From: Halospeciosus flavus
Lineage (GTDB): Archaea > Halobacteriota > Halobacteria > Halobacteriales > Halobacteriaceae
NCBI RefSeq assembly: GCF_029814175.1
Contig: NZ_CP122312.1
Span: 186,001 to 250,000, forward strand
Length of the DNA: 64,000 nucleotides
Direction: 5' to 3'
The stretch's first letter is position 1. The number at the start of each line of letters is the position of its first letter. This document shows, piece by piece, positions 50,573 to 58,785 of the stretch. The notes below the pieces were generated by a model. It worked only from the letters and a program-made list of their open reading frames with translations, was not told where the DNA came from and did no database searches. The translations under genes were made by a program, and so were the position numbers.

Positions 50573-50974
50573 ATGGCCGACGACTACGAGTTCGAGACGG
50601 AGATCCGGGTTCGGTTCCGCGACCTCGACCCGATGGACCACGTGAACAACGCCGTCTACTCGACCTATCTCGAACAGGCACGGGCCGACTACTTCCGCGA
50701 AGTCGTCGACGTGACGCTCGCCGACGTCGACACGGTCCTCGCCTCGCTCTCGATCGACTTCCACCGCCCCATCGAACCGGACGAGACGGTCACTATCGCG
50801 TTGACGGTCTCCGACCTCGGAACCTCCTCCCTCTCGATGGAGTACGAGGTCCGACGCGGCGACGGCGCGGTCGCGGCGACGGCCGAGACCGTCCAGGTCG
50901 CCTACGACCGGGAGACCGAGAGTTCGCGCCCCATTCCCGACGAGTGGCGCGAGACCATCGAGGCGGCACGGTAG
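50573..50974 (+). CDS. Hotdog-fold acyl-CoA thioesterase (YbgC/4HBT-like)
   Basis: A 133-residue hotdog protein. The catalytic signature VRFRDLDPMDHVNNAVYSTY with the active-site Asp is near residues 12-31, followed by the strand SIDFHRPIEPDETVTI. It cleaves acyl-CoA esters; chain specificity is open. The ATG at 50573 is 27 bases after a CTACAAAC element. Upstream bases contain the low-GC string with GCCAGTTTTGACGG. Confidence 0.84.
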   Translation: MADDYEFETEIRVRFRDLDPMDHVNNAVYSTYLEQARADYFREVVDVTLADVDTVLASLSIDFHRPIEPDETVTIALTVSDLGTSSLSMEYEVRRGDGAVAATAETVQVAYDRETESSRPIPDEWRETIEAAR

Positions 50975-51311
50975 CGACACCGTCGCACTCCCGAACCGGA
51001 CGGGCCAGCAAAACCGGTTGTGACGGTTCGTCCGATTCGTCCGGTCCGGCCGGTCCGTCCAGTTCGGGTAGCCGAGCGACCGCGGAGTGTGTACCGCCGA
51101 CGTGTAGCAGTTCTTCGCCTACGTCGGCTGTTCCGCCCAGTTCGACCGCCCCAGCTATCTCGGCCGTCCCGTCTATCTCGACTGTCTCACCCATCCCGCT
51201 CGTCACACACGGTCTGGCTGTCAAAACTGTCCAAACTATCTTGCGGAACCGTACCCTCTGTGTCGAGTCTCTCGGGACCCAGTGAGGTCGACGGGGAGTA
51301 CGGGTACGCGT
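50975..51311. other. Gene-free spacer with short repeats
   Basis: No gene is well supported. It opens with the 22-bp motif shared with 24199-24220 (51007-51028), then has C/G-rich near-repeats of GGTCCG and a copy of GTCCAAACTATC (51229-51240) also found at 1952-1963. A minus-strand frame near 51040-51190 encodes an acidic repeated peptide (GTAEIAGAVELGGTADVGEE) but lacks a clear promoter. Confidence 0.4.
51007..51028. promoter_or_regulatory. 22-bp motif shared with 24199-24220
   Basis: It matches the motif upstream of the parA-like gene at 20 of 22 positions. It lies 32 bases after the stop of the thioesterase gene. Confidence 0.35.
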
Positions 51312-51611
51312 TCAGGCCGCCGCGAACCCGATCTCCTCGGCCGTCGCGAGCGCGTACGTGAGGAGGAAGACGAAGTAGACGACGACGAGTCCGCCCAGCG
51401 CCTTGAAGCGGAAGAGGCGGAGGTCGTCGGACTCCTCCGCCGCGGCGGCCTCGAAGCGCTCGCGCTGGTCGTCGGTCAGTTCGTCCGGGTGTGTCTGCCC
51501 CTCGTGGAGCGCGCGGATGCGCTCGGTCGGGAAGGGCGCGCCGCAGTGGTCACAGGTCGGGGCGTCGGCGTCGTCCGGGACGGCGTACGCCTGCTGGGTG
51601 TTCGTGCTCAT
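51312..51611 (-). CDS. Small zinc-finger membrane protein
   Basis: A 99-residue protein. A C2H2-like zinc motif (CDHCGAPFPTERIRALHEGQ then THPDEL, residues about 20-42) is followed by one transmembrane helix near the C-terminus (LGGLVVVYFVFLLTYALA). Its ATG overlaps the stop of the large membrane protein gene, so both are in one operon. Similar tail-anchored zinc-finger proteins are widespread in haloarchaea; role unknown. Confidence 0.78.
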   Translation of the reverse strand: MSTNTQQAYAVPDDADAPTCDHCGAPFPTERIRALHEGQTHPDELTDDQRERFEAAAAEESDDLRLFRFKALGGLVVVYFVFLLTYALATAEEIGFAAA

Positions 51612-52972
51612 GTGTAGGGTGGTGCGCTGAACGGTCGGGTGACGATCCAGAGGCTAGTCATGGTGTAGAACACCATCACCACGGTGACGGCGTACTGACT
51701 CCGCAGGGCTTGCACCCGGTCGGGGAAGGCGCCGTAGGCCGCGCTGTGGGCCACCCAGATGGCGACGAGGTGGCCGAGCAGGACGAAGGCGACCGGGAGG
51801 ACGCCGACCCACCCGGGCAGTGAGAGGAGGAGGGGGTTGCTCGACCCCGAGAGGGGCGTCAGGACCGCCTGGACCAGTGCGGGCGAGAGTTGCAGGAAGT
51901 ACGAGAGGTAGTGTGCGAGGTGGTAGGCCGCGGCGATGGCCACCAGCGAGGGGGCGAACAGTCGGGCGAGGTTCCCGGCGGTCCGGTAGGTCGGCGCGAT
52001 TCGGCGAGCGGTCCGGCAGGCACCCCAGTAGACGCCGAGGAAGACGGCGTAGCCGACGGCGAGGAGGCCCGGGTAGAGCAGCGCGGACGGGAGTCCCGCA
52101 CCGACGAGAGCGGTCGCGACGTCCGTCCACAGCGGCGTCCCGGTGAAGCCGTCGAACGTGGTCGCCCAGACGAGCGCGACGACGAACGCGGCCTCCGAGT
52201 CGTCCGCGGGTTCGGCCTCGACGGCGGCCATCCCCGGGAACTTCAGTTCGAGTCCCGACTCGCCGCGCTGGATCGGGGCGACACAGCCGTAGAGGCGGAA
52301 CACGCGCGCGACGGGGTCGAGGTCGTCGAACCACGTCTCGCGGCCGACGAGCGCCGCCCCGAGGCAGACGACCCCGAGGTAGGCCACGACGAGCGCTGCG
52401 AGCGTCCGCGGGTCGTCGGCGACGGGACTCACGACTTCGACCCAGACGAGTGTGAGGAGGGCGACCACGCTCGGCCACGCGCCGAGCGACCCGTCGTAGT
52501 CGAGGAGTCCCTCGTCGAGCGGGAGCGTGAGGGTCCGGAAGGGGTCGAGTGCGGGCCAGGAGTTCCCGACCAGGTAGACCGTCATCGTGTAGCCGGCCCA
52601 CCAGCCGGCCCAGACGAGGAGGATGGCGGCGTTCCGCATCGCTTCGGTCGGGCCGAAGAAGCCGGAGACGAGCACGAGTCCGAGTCCGAGGAGGCCGACG
52701 GCGCGGCCGGTCCACTGCAGGGCACTTCGCGGGAGGGAGAGCGGGCGGGCCGCGCGGTGGACCCAGGTGAGGAACTCCCGGTCGGTGGCGAAACTCGCCA
52801 GCAGGAACGACGCGCCGACGACGCCGCCGCCGGTCGCGAGGAAGAGCCACGTCGGGACCGGCGTCCCGCCCTCCTGCGTGGCGGCGAGTCCGCCGTGGGC
52901 GCTGGCGACGCCGGCGAACAGCGCCAGCGCGGCGACCCCGGCGAGGAGCCGTCGAAGAGACCGAGTCGACAT
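51608..52972 (-). CDS. Haloarchaeal polytopic membrane protein
   Basis: A 454-residue protein with a signal-peptide-like N-terminus (LLAGVAALALFAGVASAHGG) and roughly eleven to twelve helices. Conserved-looking charged or aromatic residues are in VWAGWWAGYTMTVYLVGNSWP and HLAHYLSYFLQL (paired His residues). It could bind heme or metals, but nothing proves this. It is coupled to the zinc-finger gene and divergent from the DUF2267 gene; between them lies ATATCTC array 2. No function assigned. Confidence 0.72.
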   Translation of the reverse strand: MSTRSLRRLLAGVAALALFAGVASAHGGLAATQEGGTPVPTWLFLATGGGVVGASFLLASFATDREFLTWVHRAARPLSLPRSALQWTGRAVGLLGLGLVLVSGFFGPTEAMRNAAILLVWAGWWAGYTMTVYLVGNSWPALDPFRTLTLPLDEGLLDYDGSLGAWPSVVALLTLVWVEVVSPVADDPRTLAALVVAYLGVVCLGAALVGRETWFDDLDPVARVFRLYGCVAPIQRGESGLELKFPGMAAVEAEPADDSEAAFVVALVWATTFDGFTGTPLWTDVATALVGAGLPSALLYPGLLAVGYAVFLGVYWGACRTARRIAPTYRTAGNLARLFAPSLVAIAAAYHLAHYLSYFLQLSPALVQAVLTPLSGSSNPLLLSLPGWVGVLPVAFVLLGHLVAIWVAHSAAYGAFPDRVQALRSQYAVTVVMVFYTMTSLWIVTRPFSAPPYT

Positions 52973-53033
52973 ACCCGTCGGTTGGGAAGTGAGCCGTGTC
53001 TATGTATCGGTTCGAGGTCCGACCCCAATCCCT

Positions 53034-53150
53034 CCATATCTCGGCTACGGCGGCCGATATCTCGCGAACGTGCGCCATATCTCAGTTGTGGGGCCGATAG
53101 CCGAGAAATCGGGCCCATATCTCAGATATGGGCCGAACAACTGAGAAACG
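53034..53150. repeat. Array of ATATCTC-type motifs (array 2)
   Basis: Six copies occur in 117 bases: 53034-53044, 53054-53066, 53075-53088 (CCATATCTCAGTTG), 53101-53112 (opposite strand), 53112-53134 (palindrome) and 53138-53150 (CAACTGAGAAACG, opposite strand). The same motif and the CAACTGAGAAA variant occur in array 1 at 27169-27280. The array sits between the divergent membrane-protein and DUF2267 genes. Confidence 0.65.
53112..53134. promoter_or_regulatory. Perfect palindrome within array 2
   Basis: Arms GGCCCATATC and GATATGGGCC flank TCA. It is the only perfect two-sided copy of the ATATCTC motif and may be the highest-affinity site. Confidence 0.6.
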
Positions 53151-53218
53151 TACGAGGGTGGGCGTCGCCGAACGGGCATCAGACTCAACACGTCGGTGGA
53201 CGACGCTTCGAGTGTACG

Positions 53219-53599
53219 ATGTCCACCGAAATCGTCGAACACGCACGGGAGTACGACGCCTTCGAGTCGGACGAGGACGCCGAGGAGACGGTCCTCGCGG
53301 TCCTGGAGACGTTCGCCGAGCGACTCTCGGAGGGCGAGGCCGAGGACCTCGCGGAACTCCTCCCCGAGAAGTACGCCGAGGAACTGCGGATGCCGGCGCC
53401 GCGACACCCACAGGAGTACTCGCTCGCCGAGTTCCTCGACCGCGTCGAGCGTCGCGCCGACCTCGACTACGACGAGCGCGAGGAGAAGGCGGCGGCCGCG
53501 GCGACGGCCATCGCCGACGCGGTCCACGGCGAGGAACTCGACCGCGCCCGCGAACAACTCCCCGAGGAGTACGACCGCCTCTTCGCGGCCGAGGCGTAG
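53219..53599 (+). CDS. DUF2267 protein
   Basis: A 126-residue helical protein of the DUF2267 family: DAEETVLAVLETFAERLSEG, EAEDLAELLPEKYAEEL and SLAEFLDRVERRADLD are the family pattern of paired helical repeats. Members occur in stress or cell-envelope contexts but lack a known activity. The start is set by the ATG at 53219. Its promoter region contains ATATCTC array 2. Confidence 0.82.
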   Translation: MSTEIVEHAREYDAFESDEDAEETVLAVLETFAERLSEGEAEDLAELLPEKYAEELRMPAPRHPQEYSLAEFLDRVERRADLDYDEREEKAAAAATAIADAVHGEELDRAREQLPEEYDRLFAAEA

Positions 53600-53665
53600 G
53601 CGCGTCCCGTCGACCCCCGGCGCGACGGCCGTAGAACTAACTCACCGGTCCCCGTCTCTTCTCGT

Positions 53666-54808
53666 ATGGGATTCAGCCTCACGGACGAGCAGCGCGCACT
53701 GCGTGATTCGGTTCGGGAGTTCGCACAGGAGCGGATTCGCCCGCGAGCCATCGAACTCGACCGGAACGGGACGTACCCCGAGGACATCCTCGCCGAACTC
53801 GGCGAGCGTCGACTCACCGGACTGACGATTCCCGAGACCTACGGCGGCCGCGGCGAGGGGCCGGTCGAACTCGCCGTCGTCACCGAGGAACTCGCGGCGG
53901 CGTTGATGCCCGTCGCGAGCGCGGTGGCCCTCCACCTCGGCGTCGCCGAGGTAATCGAACGTTTCGGTACCGAGGCCCAGCGTGAGCGCTTCCTCCCCGA
54001 GATGGCCACCTTCGATACCGTGGGCGCACTCGGCCTGAGCGAGGCCGACGCCGGCAGCGACAAACTCCGGATGGAGACGACCGCCGAGCGCGAGGGAGAC
54101 GTCTGGACGCTCGACGGCCACAAGCAGTGGGTGACCAACTTCCTCGACGCCGACGAGGTGCTCACCTACGCGAAGACCGGACCCGACGCCGACGCGCCGC
54201 ACAACGTCACCGCCTTCCTCGTCCCCGCCGAGCGTTTCGAGATCGAGGAGGTGTGGGAGACGACGGGTGCACGCCCGGTGAAGGCGGTCCGTGTCCGCCT
54301 CGACGACGTCTCGGTCCCCGACGACCGGCGGGTCGGCGCAGTCGGCGAGGGATACGTGAACCGGGGCGACCTCACGACCGGTGTGAACGTCCCCGCACGC
54401 GGCGTCGGCATCGCCCGTGCCGCACTCGACGACACCGCGGCGTACGTGAGCGACCGCGAGCAGTTCGACCAGCGCATCGGTGACTTTCAGGGTGTCCGCT
54501 GGGGCGTCGCGAAGATGGCCCGCCGGGTGGACAGCGCCCGCCTCCTCACGCTTCGGGCGGCGGACCGCGCGGCGCGGGGCGACGCCACCGACCGGGCGTT
54601 CCCCGCGGCGAAGATCGACGCCACCGAGGCGGCCGTCGAGAACGCCAACGACGCGATGCAGTTCCACGGCGGCGTCGGCTACACGACCGAACACCACGTC
54701 GAGCGCTACCTGCGCGACGCACGGTTGCTCACGCTCGCAGGCGGGCCGAACGAACTCCACAAGGACTCGCTGGCCGACACGGTCCTCGACGGGGCCGACG
54801 AAGAGTGA
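53666..54808 (+). CDS. Acyl-CoA dehydrogenase family protein
   Basis: A 380-residue flavoprotein with the three ACAD domains: N-terminal helices, a beta domain with GALGLSEADAGSD, and the C-terminal four-helix bundle containing DREQFDQRIGDFQGVRW and AMQFHGGVGYT. It would oxidise an acyl-CoA and pass electrons to ETF. The usual catalytic Glu (in a YEG motif) is not seen; the equivalent place reads LTLAGGPNELH. A base may sit elsewhere, as in isovaleryl-CoA dehydrogenase, or activity may differ. The ATG is 27 bases after an AACTAACT element. Confidence 0.85.
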   Translation: MGFSLTDEQRALRDSVREFAQERIRPRAIELDRNGTYPEDILAELGERRLTGLTIPETYGGRGEGPVELAVVTEELAAALMPVASAVALHLGVAEVIERFGTEAQRERFLPEMATFDTVGALGLSEADAGSDKLRMETTAEREGDVWTLDGHKQWVTNFLDADEVLTYAKTGPDADAPHNVTAFLVPAERFEIEEVWETTGARPVKAVRVRLDDVSVPDDRRVGAVGEGYVNRGDLTTGVNVPARGVGIARAALDDTAAYVSDREQFDQRIGDFQGVRWGVAKMARRVDSARLLTLRAADRAARGDATDRAFPAAKIDATEAAVENANDAMQFHGGVGYTTEHHVERYLRDARLLTLAGGPNELHKDSLADTVLDGADEE

Positions 54809-54839
54809 GTCGCGACGGCGCGGCCGCTACGGCTCGATG

Positions 54840-55046
54840 CTACGTCTCGGTCTCCCGCAGTCGGGCCGTGACGAGTGCGTCGACGTTGTAGAGGAGGATA
54901 CCGACGGAGAGCAGCGAGACGACGAGGTAAGTGAGGTACTGGAGCGGGCCGCCGAGCGCGCTCCCGACGAAGCCCCCGACGATACCGACGGCCGTGAGTT
55001 CGGCCCACGTCACGACGACACGCGAGGCGAGCAACGAGTTGGCCAT
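54840..55046 (-). CDS. Small membrane protein after cydB
   Basis: A 68-residue protein with two predicted helices (LTAVGIVGGFVGSALG and LTYLVVSLLSVGILLYNVDAL). It starts two bases after the cydB stop on the same strand, in the place where bacteria often encode a small third subunit (CydX). It does not look like bacterial CydX in sequence and has two helices, so it is a candidate accessory subunit only. Confidence 0.65.
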   Translation of the reverse strand: MANSLLASRVVVTWAELTAVGIVGGFVGSALGGPLQYLTYLVVSLLSVGILLYNVDALVTARLRETET

Positions 55047-55048
55047 CG

Positions 55049-56044
55049 TCAGTACCCCTCCCCGGCCTCGATGGGGCCGCCGAACGCCGAGTAGAGGACG
55101 GCGAAGTAGAGACAGACGAGCGGGAGCAAGAACACCGCGCCGATGGAGACGAGGTTGAGCGAGAGCGTCCCCACGATGCCCTCGGCGACCGTCGTCCGGG
55201 CGGCGGGGTCGACGTACGGGTACATGAGTCGGGCGACGAGCGCGACCAGTCCGAAGACGAGTCCGGCGACGGACGCGAACGCGGCGTAGTAGCGGTCGCG
55301 TCGTGTCGCGACGACGTAACCCGCCGTGAGGAGGACCGTCAGCACGACGAGTCCGAGACCCAGCGGCGAGAGGAGTCGCTGGCGGAGCGACGGAGCACTC
55401 AGGCCGACGGTCGCGAGGACGGCGACCGCGAGGACGAGGTAGGCGACGGCGGACCAGACGCCGTACGGTCGGAGCGCGTCGCGGAGGTCCCCACGGACCT
55501 TCAGCCGGGTGAACGCCACGCCGTCGACGACGGTGAGGGCGACGACCGCGACGCCGACGAGTGCGGCGCGCGGCGAGAAGGCGTGGGGCGCGCCGAACAG
55601 CCAGAGGCCGACGAACGTCCCGAGGAAGAACGGGGCGGCGACGCTCCCGACGACGAACGACCGGCCCCACCAGCGCTGCCACGTCTCGTCGTGGCGCTGT
55701 TCGTACATCTCGGGGGCGAGTCCGCGGAGGATGAGCGCCGCGAGGATGGCGAACATCAGCAGGTAGTAGCGGGTGAAGAGCGCGGCGTAGACGCTCGGGA
55801 AGACCGCGAAGAGGACGCCGCCGAAGACGACGAGCCACACCTCGTTGCCGTCCCAGAACGGGCCGACGACCGCGAGGAGTTGTTCGCGTTCGTGGTCGTC
55901 GTCGCGGAGGACGAACAGTGCGCCGACGCCGAAGTCGAAGCCGTCGAGGAAGAGGAACGCGCCGAGGATAGCGAACGTGAGCGCGAACCAGAGGTCGGCG
56001 AGCGGGAGACCGAACAGCGGTCCGGCGGCGAGTCCGCTAGTCAT
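55049..56044 (-). CDS. cydB: Cytochrome bd oxidase subunit II
   Basis: A 331-residue membrane protein with about eight or nine helices. The N-terminal WFALTFAILGAFLFLDGFDFG matches the signature of CydB, followed by GPFWDGNEVWLVVFGG. It overlaps the end of cydA by eight bases. With CydA it forms a quinol oxidase that reduces oxygen to water with high affinity and no proton pumping. Confidence 0.93.
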   Translation of the reverse strand: MTSGLAAGPLFGLPLADLWFALTFAILGAFLFLDGFDFGVGALFVLRDDDHEREQLLAVVGPFWDGNEVWLVVFGGVLFAVFPSVYAALFTRYYLLMFAILAALILRGLAPEMYEQRHDETWQRWWGRSFVVGSVAAPFFLGTFVGLWLFGAPHAFSPRAALVGVAVVALTVVDGVAFTRLKVRGDLRDALRPYGVWSAVAYLVLAVAVLATVGLSAPSLRQRLLSPLGLGLVVLTVLLTAGYVVATRRDRYYAAFASVAGLVFGLVALVARLMYPYVDPAARTTVAEGIVGTLSLNLVSIGAVFLLPLVCLYFAVLYSAFGGPIEAGEGY

Positions 56045-57473
56045 CGTCGCTCACCTCCGTGGTCTCCGCGGTCGGCCCGGTGGCCGTCGCGTCCGCCGTC
56101 ACGAGATCCTCCTCCGGCGGCGGTCCCTGCCGAATGACGCGGGCAATGACGTAGACGTAGAGCACGAGCAGGAGGAAGTAGCCCACGGCGAAGCCGACGA
56201 GCGTTATCGTCGCTTCCGTCCCGGTGAGACCGGACGAGACGCCCTGTGGTGTCTCCATCACCCCGTGGATGAGCCACGGTTGGCGGCCCACCTCGGTGAC
56301 GATCCACCCCGTCTCGACGGCGACGAACCCGAGGAGTGAGGACCCCATCAGCGCCTTGTGGAGCAGGTCGTCCTCGAACAGTTCGCCGCGCCACCATCGG
56401 TAGGCGCCCCAGAAGGCCAGCAGGACGAACCAGAAGCCGAGGCCGACCATCATCCGGAACGACCAGAAGACGATGGCCACCGGTGGGTGTGGCTCTTCGA
56501 AGGTCTCGAGCCCACGTATGGTGGCGCTGGCGTTGCCGCCGCTGGCGAGCCACGAGGCACCACCCGGTATGCCGATGCCGAAGAGGTCCTTCGCGCGTGG
56601 GTTCGTCAGGTCCTGGAGGTCCGTCGGGAAGGCGATGATGTACTCGGGGACGTGGGACTCGGTCTCCCAGACGGCCTCCATCGCCGCGAACTTCTGCGGT
56701 TGGGTCTCGTAGACGTGGCGGGCGTAGGCGTCGCCCTGCGCGACCTGCAGGGGCGCGGTGACGAGGAGGACGACGAGGGCAATCTTCAGGGACTTCTCCC
56801 AGAACTCGACGTTCTGGATGGAGTAGCCCCAGACGTGGTGTCGGAAGACGTAGTAGGCGGCGACGCCGGCCATGAAGAGCGCGACGGTCTCGACAGCCGC
56901 CGTCTGCATGTGGGTGTACATCCACGGGAAGCGCGGGTTGAGGTAGGCGGCCATCGGGTCGGTGAGTTTCACGACGCGGTGGCCGTTTTGCACCACGACT
57001 TCGAACCCGCGTGGCGTCTGCATCCAGGAGTTCACGATGAGGATCCACAGCGCGGAGAGCCAGGAGCCGACGGCGACGGCGAGTCCCGAGAGGAAGAAGA
57101 GGCGGTCGCTCACGCGCTCGCGCCCGAAGAGGAAGATGCCGAGGAACGTCGCCTCCAGCATGAACGCCATCATGCCCTCGACGGCGAGCGGGCCGCCGAT
57201 GATTTGGCCCGCCATCGTCGAGAACGCACCGAAGTTGGTGCCGAACTCGAACTCGAGGACGATACCCGTGACGGTCCCGACGACGAAACTGATGGCGAAC
57301 ACCGTCCCCCAGAAGCGTCGGAGTTGCTCGTACACCGGTGGGCCGTCCCGGACCTCCTTCCACGTGAAGTAGACGAGGAACGGGGCGAGACCCATGCTCA
57401 TCACCGGGAAGATGATGTGGACGATGGTGGTGAGCGCGAACTGTAACCGACTCGCGGCGACAGGGTCTACCAT
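56037..57473 (-). CDS. cydA: Cytochrome bd oxidase subunit I
   Basis: A 478-residue heme-bearing subunit. LQFALTTIVHIIFPVMSMGL at the N-terminus contains the axial His for one b heme; the GRQPW motif is seen in TEVGRQPWLIHGVMET, and a second conserved His region is AAVETVALFMAG. The Q-loop is short, as in the CIO-type of bd oxidases. ATG at 57473 is chosen because upstream codons are not membrane-like; a TTAACG element about 39 bases upstream predicts a leader of about 12 bases. An operon with cydB and a small protein follows. Confidence 0.93.
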   Translation of the reverse strand: MVDPVAASRLQFALTTIVHIIFPVMSMGLAPFLVYFTWKEVRDGPPVYEQLRRFWGTVFAISFVVGTVTGIVLEFEFGTNFGAFSTMAGQIIGGPLAVEGMMAFMLEATFLGIFLFGRERVSDRLFFLSGLAVAVGSWLSALWILIVNSWMQTPRGFEVVVQNGHRVVKLTDPMAAYLNPRFPWMYTHMQTAAVETVALFMAGVAAYYVFRHHVWGYSIQNVEFWEKSLKIALVVLLVTAPLQVAQGDAYARHVYETQPQKFAAMEAVWETESHVPEYIIAFPTDLQDLTNPRAKDLFGIGIPGGASWLASGGNASATIRGLETFEEPHPPVAIVFWSFRMMVGLGFWFVLLAFWGAYRWWRGELFEDDLLHKALMGSSLLGFVAVETGWIVTEVGRQPWLIHGVMETPQGVSSGLTGTEATITLVGFAVGYFLLLVLYVYVIARVIRQGPPPEEDLVTADATATGPTAETTEVSDDD

Positions 57474-57744
57474 GGCGGGCGTGGTTGTCGGTGGTACTCG
57501 GCGGGGGTGGTTAACGTTTGTTGCAGGTCCACACGGCGAGGCCGAAACTGGCAGACGGCGTTCACACTTGCTCCTCTCGGACAAGACTAACCAACGTCAC
57601 CGACGAATCTCACGAACTGAAAATCGGGAGAGGGGGTTTATCCATCCGTCTCGTATCGTGGAGTAGAGACCGTTTCCGCACCCGGAAGCCGTGTGCGAAT
57701 CACTCACACTCGACGGCGCGAACGTGCCGTCGAACTCCCCCACC

Positions 57745-57951
57745 ATGAACTCGCTGCCAGTCCCCTCCGAATCGGTCGAATCGGCCAACAGTCGTCTCCT
57801 CTCGCTCGGGTCGCTCCTCGTCGTCGGGAGCCTCGCGCTCGCCGCCCAGTTCTACCGCCACGGCGACGTCGTCGGTGCACTGAGCATGCTCCTCGTCGTC
57901 GCCGCCGGCGTCCTCTTCTTGGGTATCGGCTTCTCGCCGAACGCGGACTAG
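57745..57951 (+). CDS. Small membrane protein
   Basis: A 68-residue protein with a Ser/Glu-rich head and two closely spaced helices (LLSLGSLLVVGSLALAAQFY and VVGALSMLLVVAAGVLFLG). A GTG at 57691 would add 18 residues. The GTTTATCC element near 57635-57645 is the likely promoter. Function unknown. Confidence 0.58.
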   Translation: MNSLPVPSESVESANSRLLSLGSLLVVGSLALAAQFYRHGDVVGALSMLLVVAAGVLFLGIGFSPNAD

Positions 57952-58322
57952 TTCTCGCCTTCGTCCTCGAAGGAGTCGACGACCCGCCGGGAGAACTCGA
58001 CTTCGGTGAGGTCGCCGGCTTCGAGCGCCCGCATCCAGTCGGGGTCGACGCGCCAGGTCACCAGCGGCTCGCCGTCGAGGTCGGTCACCGTCGCCTCGAC
58101 GCCACCGAGCGGCCAGTCGCGCTCCTCGAAGAGGTCGCGGAAGACGTTCACGACCTTCCCCGCCTCCCGCGGTGGGACCCGGCCGTGCTCGTCGCCCGCG
58201 ATGGACTCGTACTCGACGCGGTAGACGGCCCCGTCGCGTTCGACCTCGCGCAGGTAACAGCCGAGACTCGTCAGCCGCGACTCTAGCTGGAACGCCTGGA
58301 TCTCGTCCGACTCGTCGCCCAT
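57948..58322 (-). CDS. Haloarchaeal hypothetical protein
   Basis: A 124-residue acidic protein with alternating strands and helices (GCYLREVERDGAVYRVEYES, GGVEATVTDLDGEPLVTWRV). Its last four bases overlap the tail of the small membrane protein gene on the other strand. ATG at 58322 is about 27 bases from a CGCTTTCTCC element. No function recognised. Confidence 0.68.
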   Translation of the reverse strand: MGDESDEIQAFQLESRLTSLGCYLREVERDGAVYRVEYESIAGDEHGRVPPREAGKVVNVFRDLFEERDWPLGGVEATVTDLDGEPLVTWRVDPDWMRALEAGDLTEVEFSRRVVDSFEDEGEN

Positions 58323-58452
58323 ACAGGGTGTGTCGGCTAGAGGGAGAAAGCGTTTGCCCGACGTCGTCGGGCGACGGCGTCGGGACCACGGGACCGTCGG
58401 GCCGTCGGCGAGCCACAACCATGAGGATACCGTCGTCCCTACGTCGAGACGA

Positions 58453-58722
58453 ATGGAGGACCCCGACCTGCCGCCGAGCGCGAAACTCGTCCTCAAAGTA
58501 CTGGAGTACGAGGGGCCGCTGACCCAACAGGAGATCACCGAGGAGACGCGCCTCCCCCAGCGGACGGTCCGCGACGCGCTCGACCGCCTCCTCGAAGAGG
58601 GCATCGTCACCAAAGAGCCCTACTTCCGGGACGCACGGCAGTCGCAGTACGCTATCGCCGACGCGGCCCTCCCCGAGCGCGACCAGTCCGCCTCCCAGGA
58701 GTCGGACTGGGCAGGGAGGTAG
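58453..58722 (+). CDS. Small MarR/TrmB-like winged-helix protein
   Basis: An 89-residue protein: AKLVLKVLEYEGPLTQQEI starts the winged helix, TRLPQRTVRDALDRLLEEG is the recognition helix, and VTKEPYFRDARQSQYAI is the wing. It is a typical one-domain haloarchaeal regulator, 64 bases before the HxlR gene, divergent from the hypothetical gene at 58322. Confidence 0.8.
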   Translation: MEDPDLPPSAKLVLKVLEYEGPLTQQEITEETRLPQRTVRDALDRLLEEGIVTKEPYFRDARQSQYAIADAALPERDQSASQESDWAGR

Positions 58723-58785
58723 TACGTCGTAAGTAGGTTTCGAGAGGTAACTATTTCCGTCGGGGTACGCTACGGAGTGACGAGT

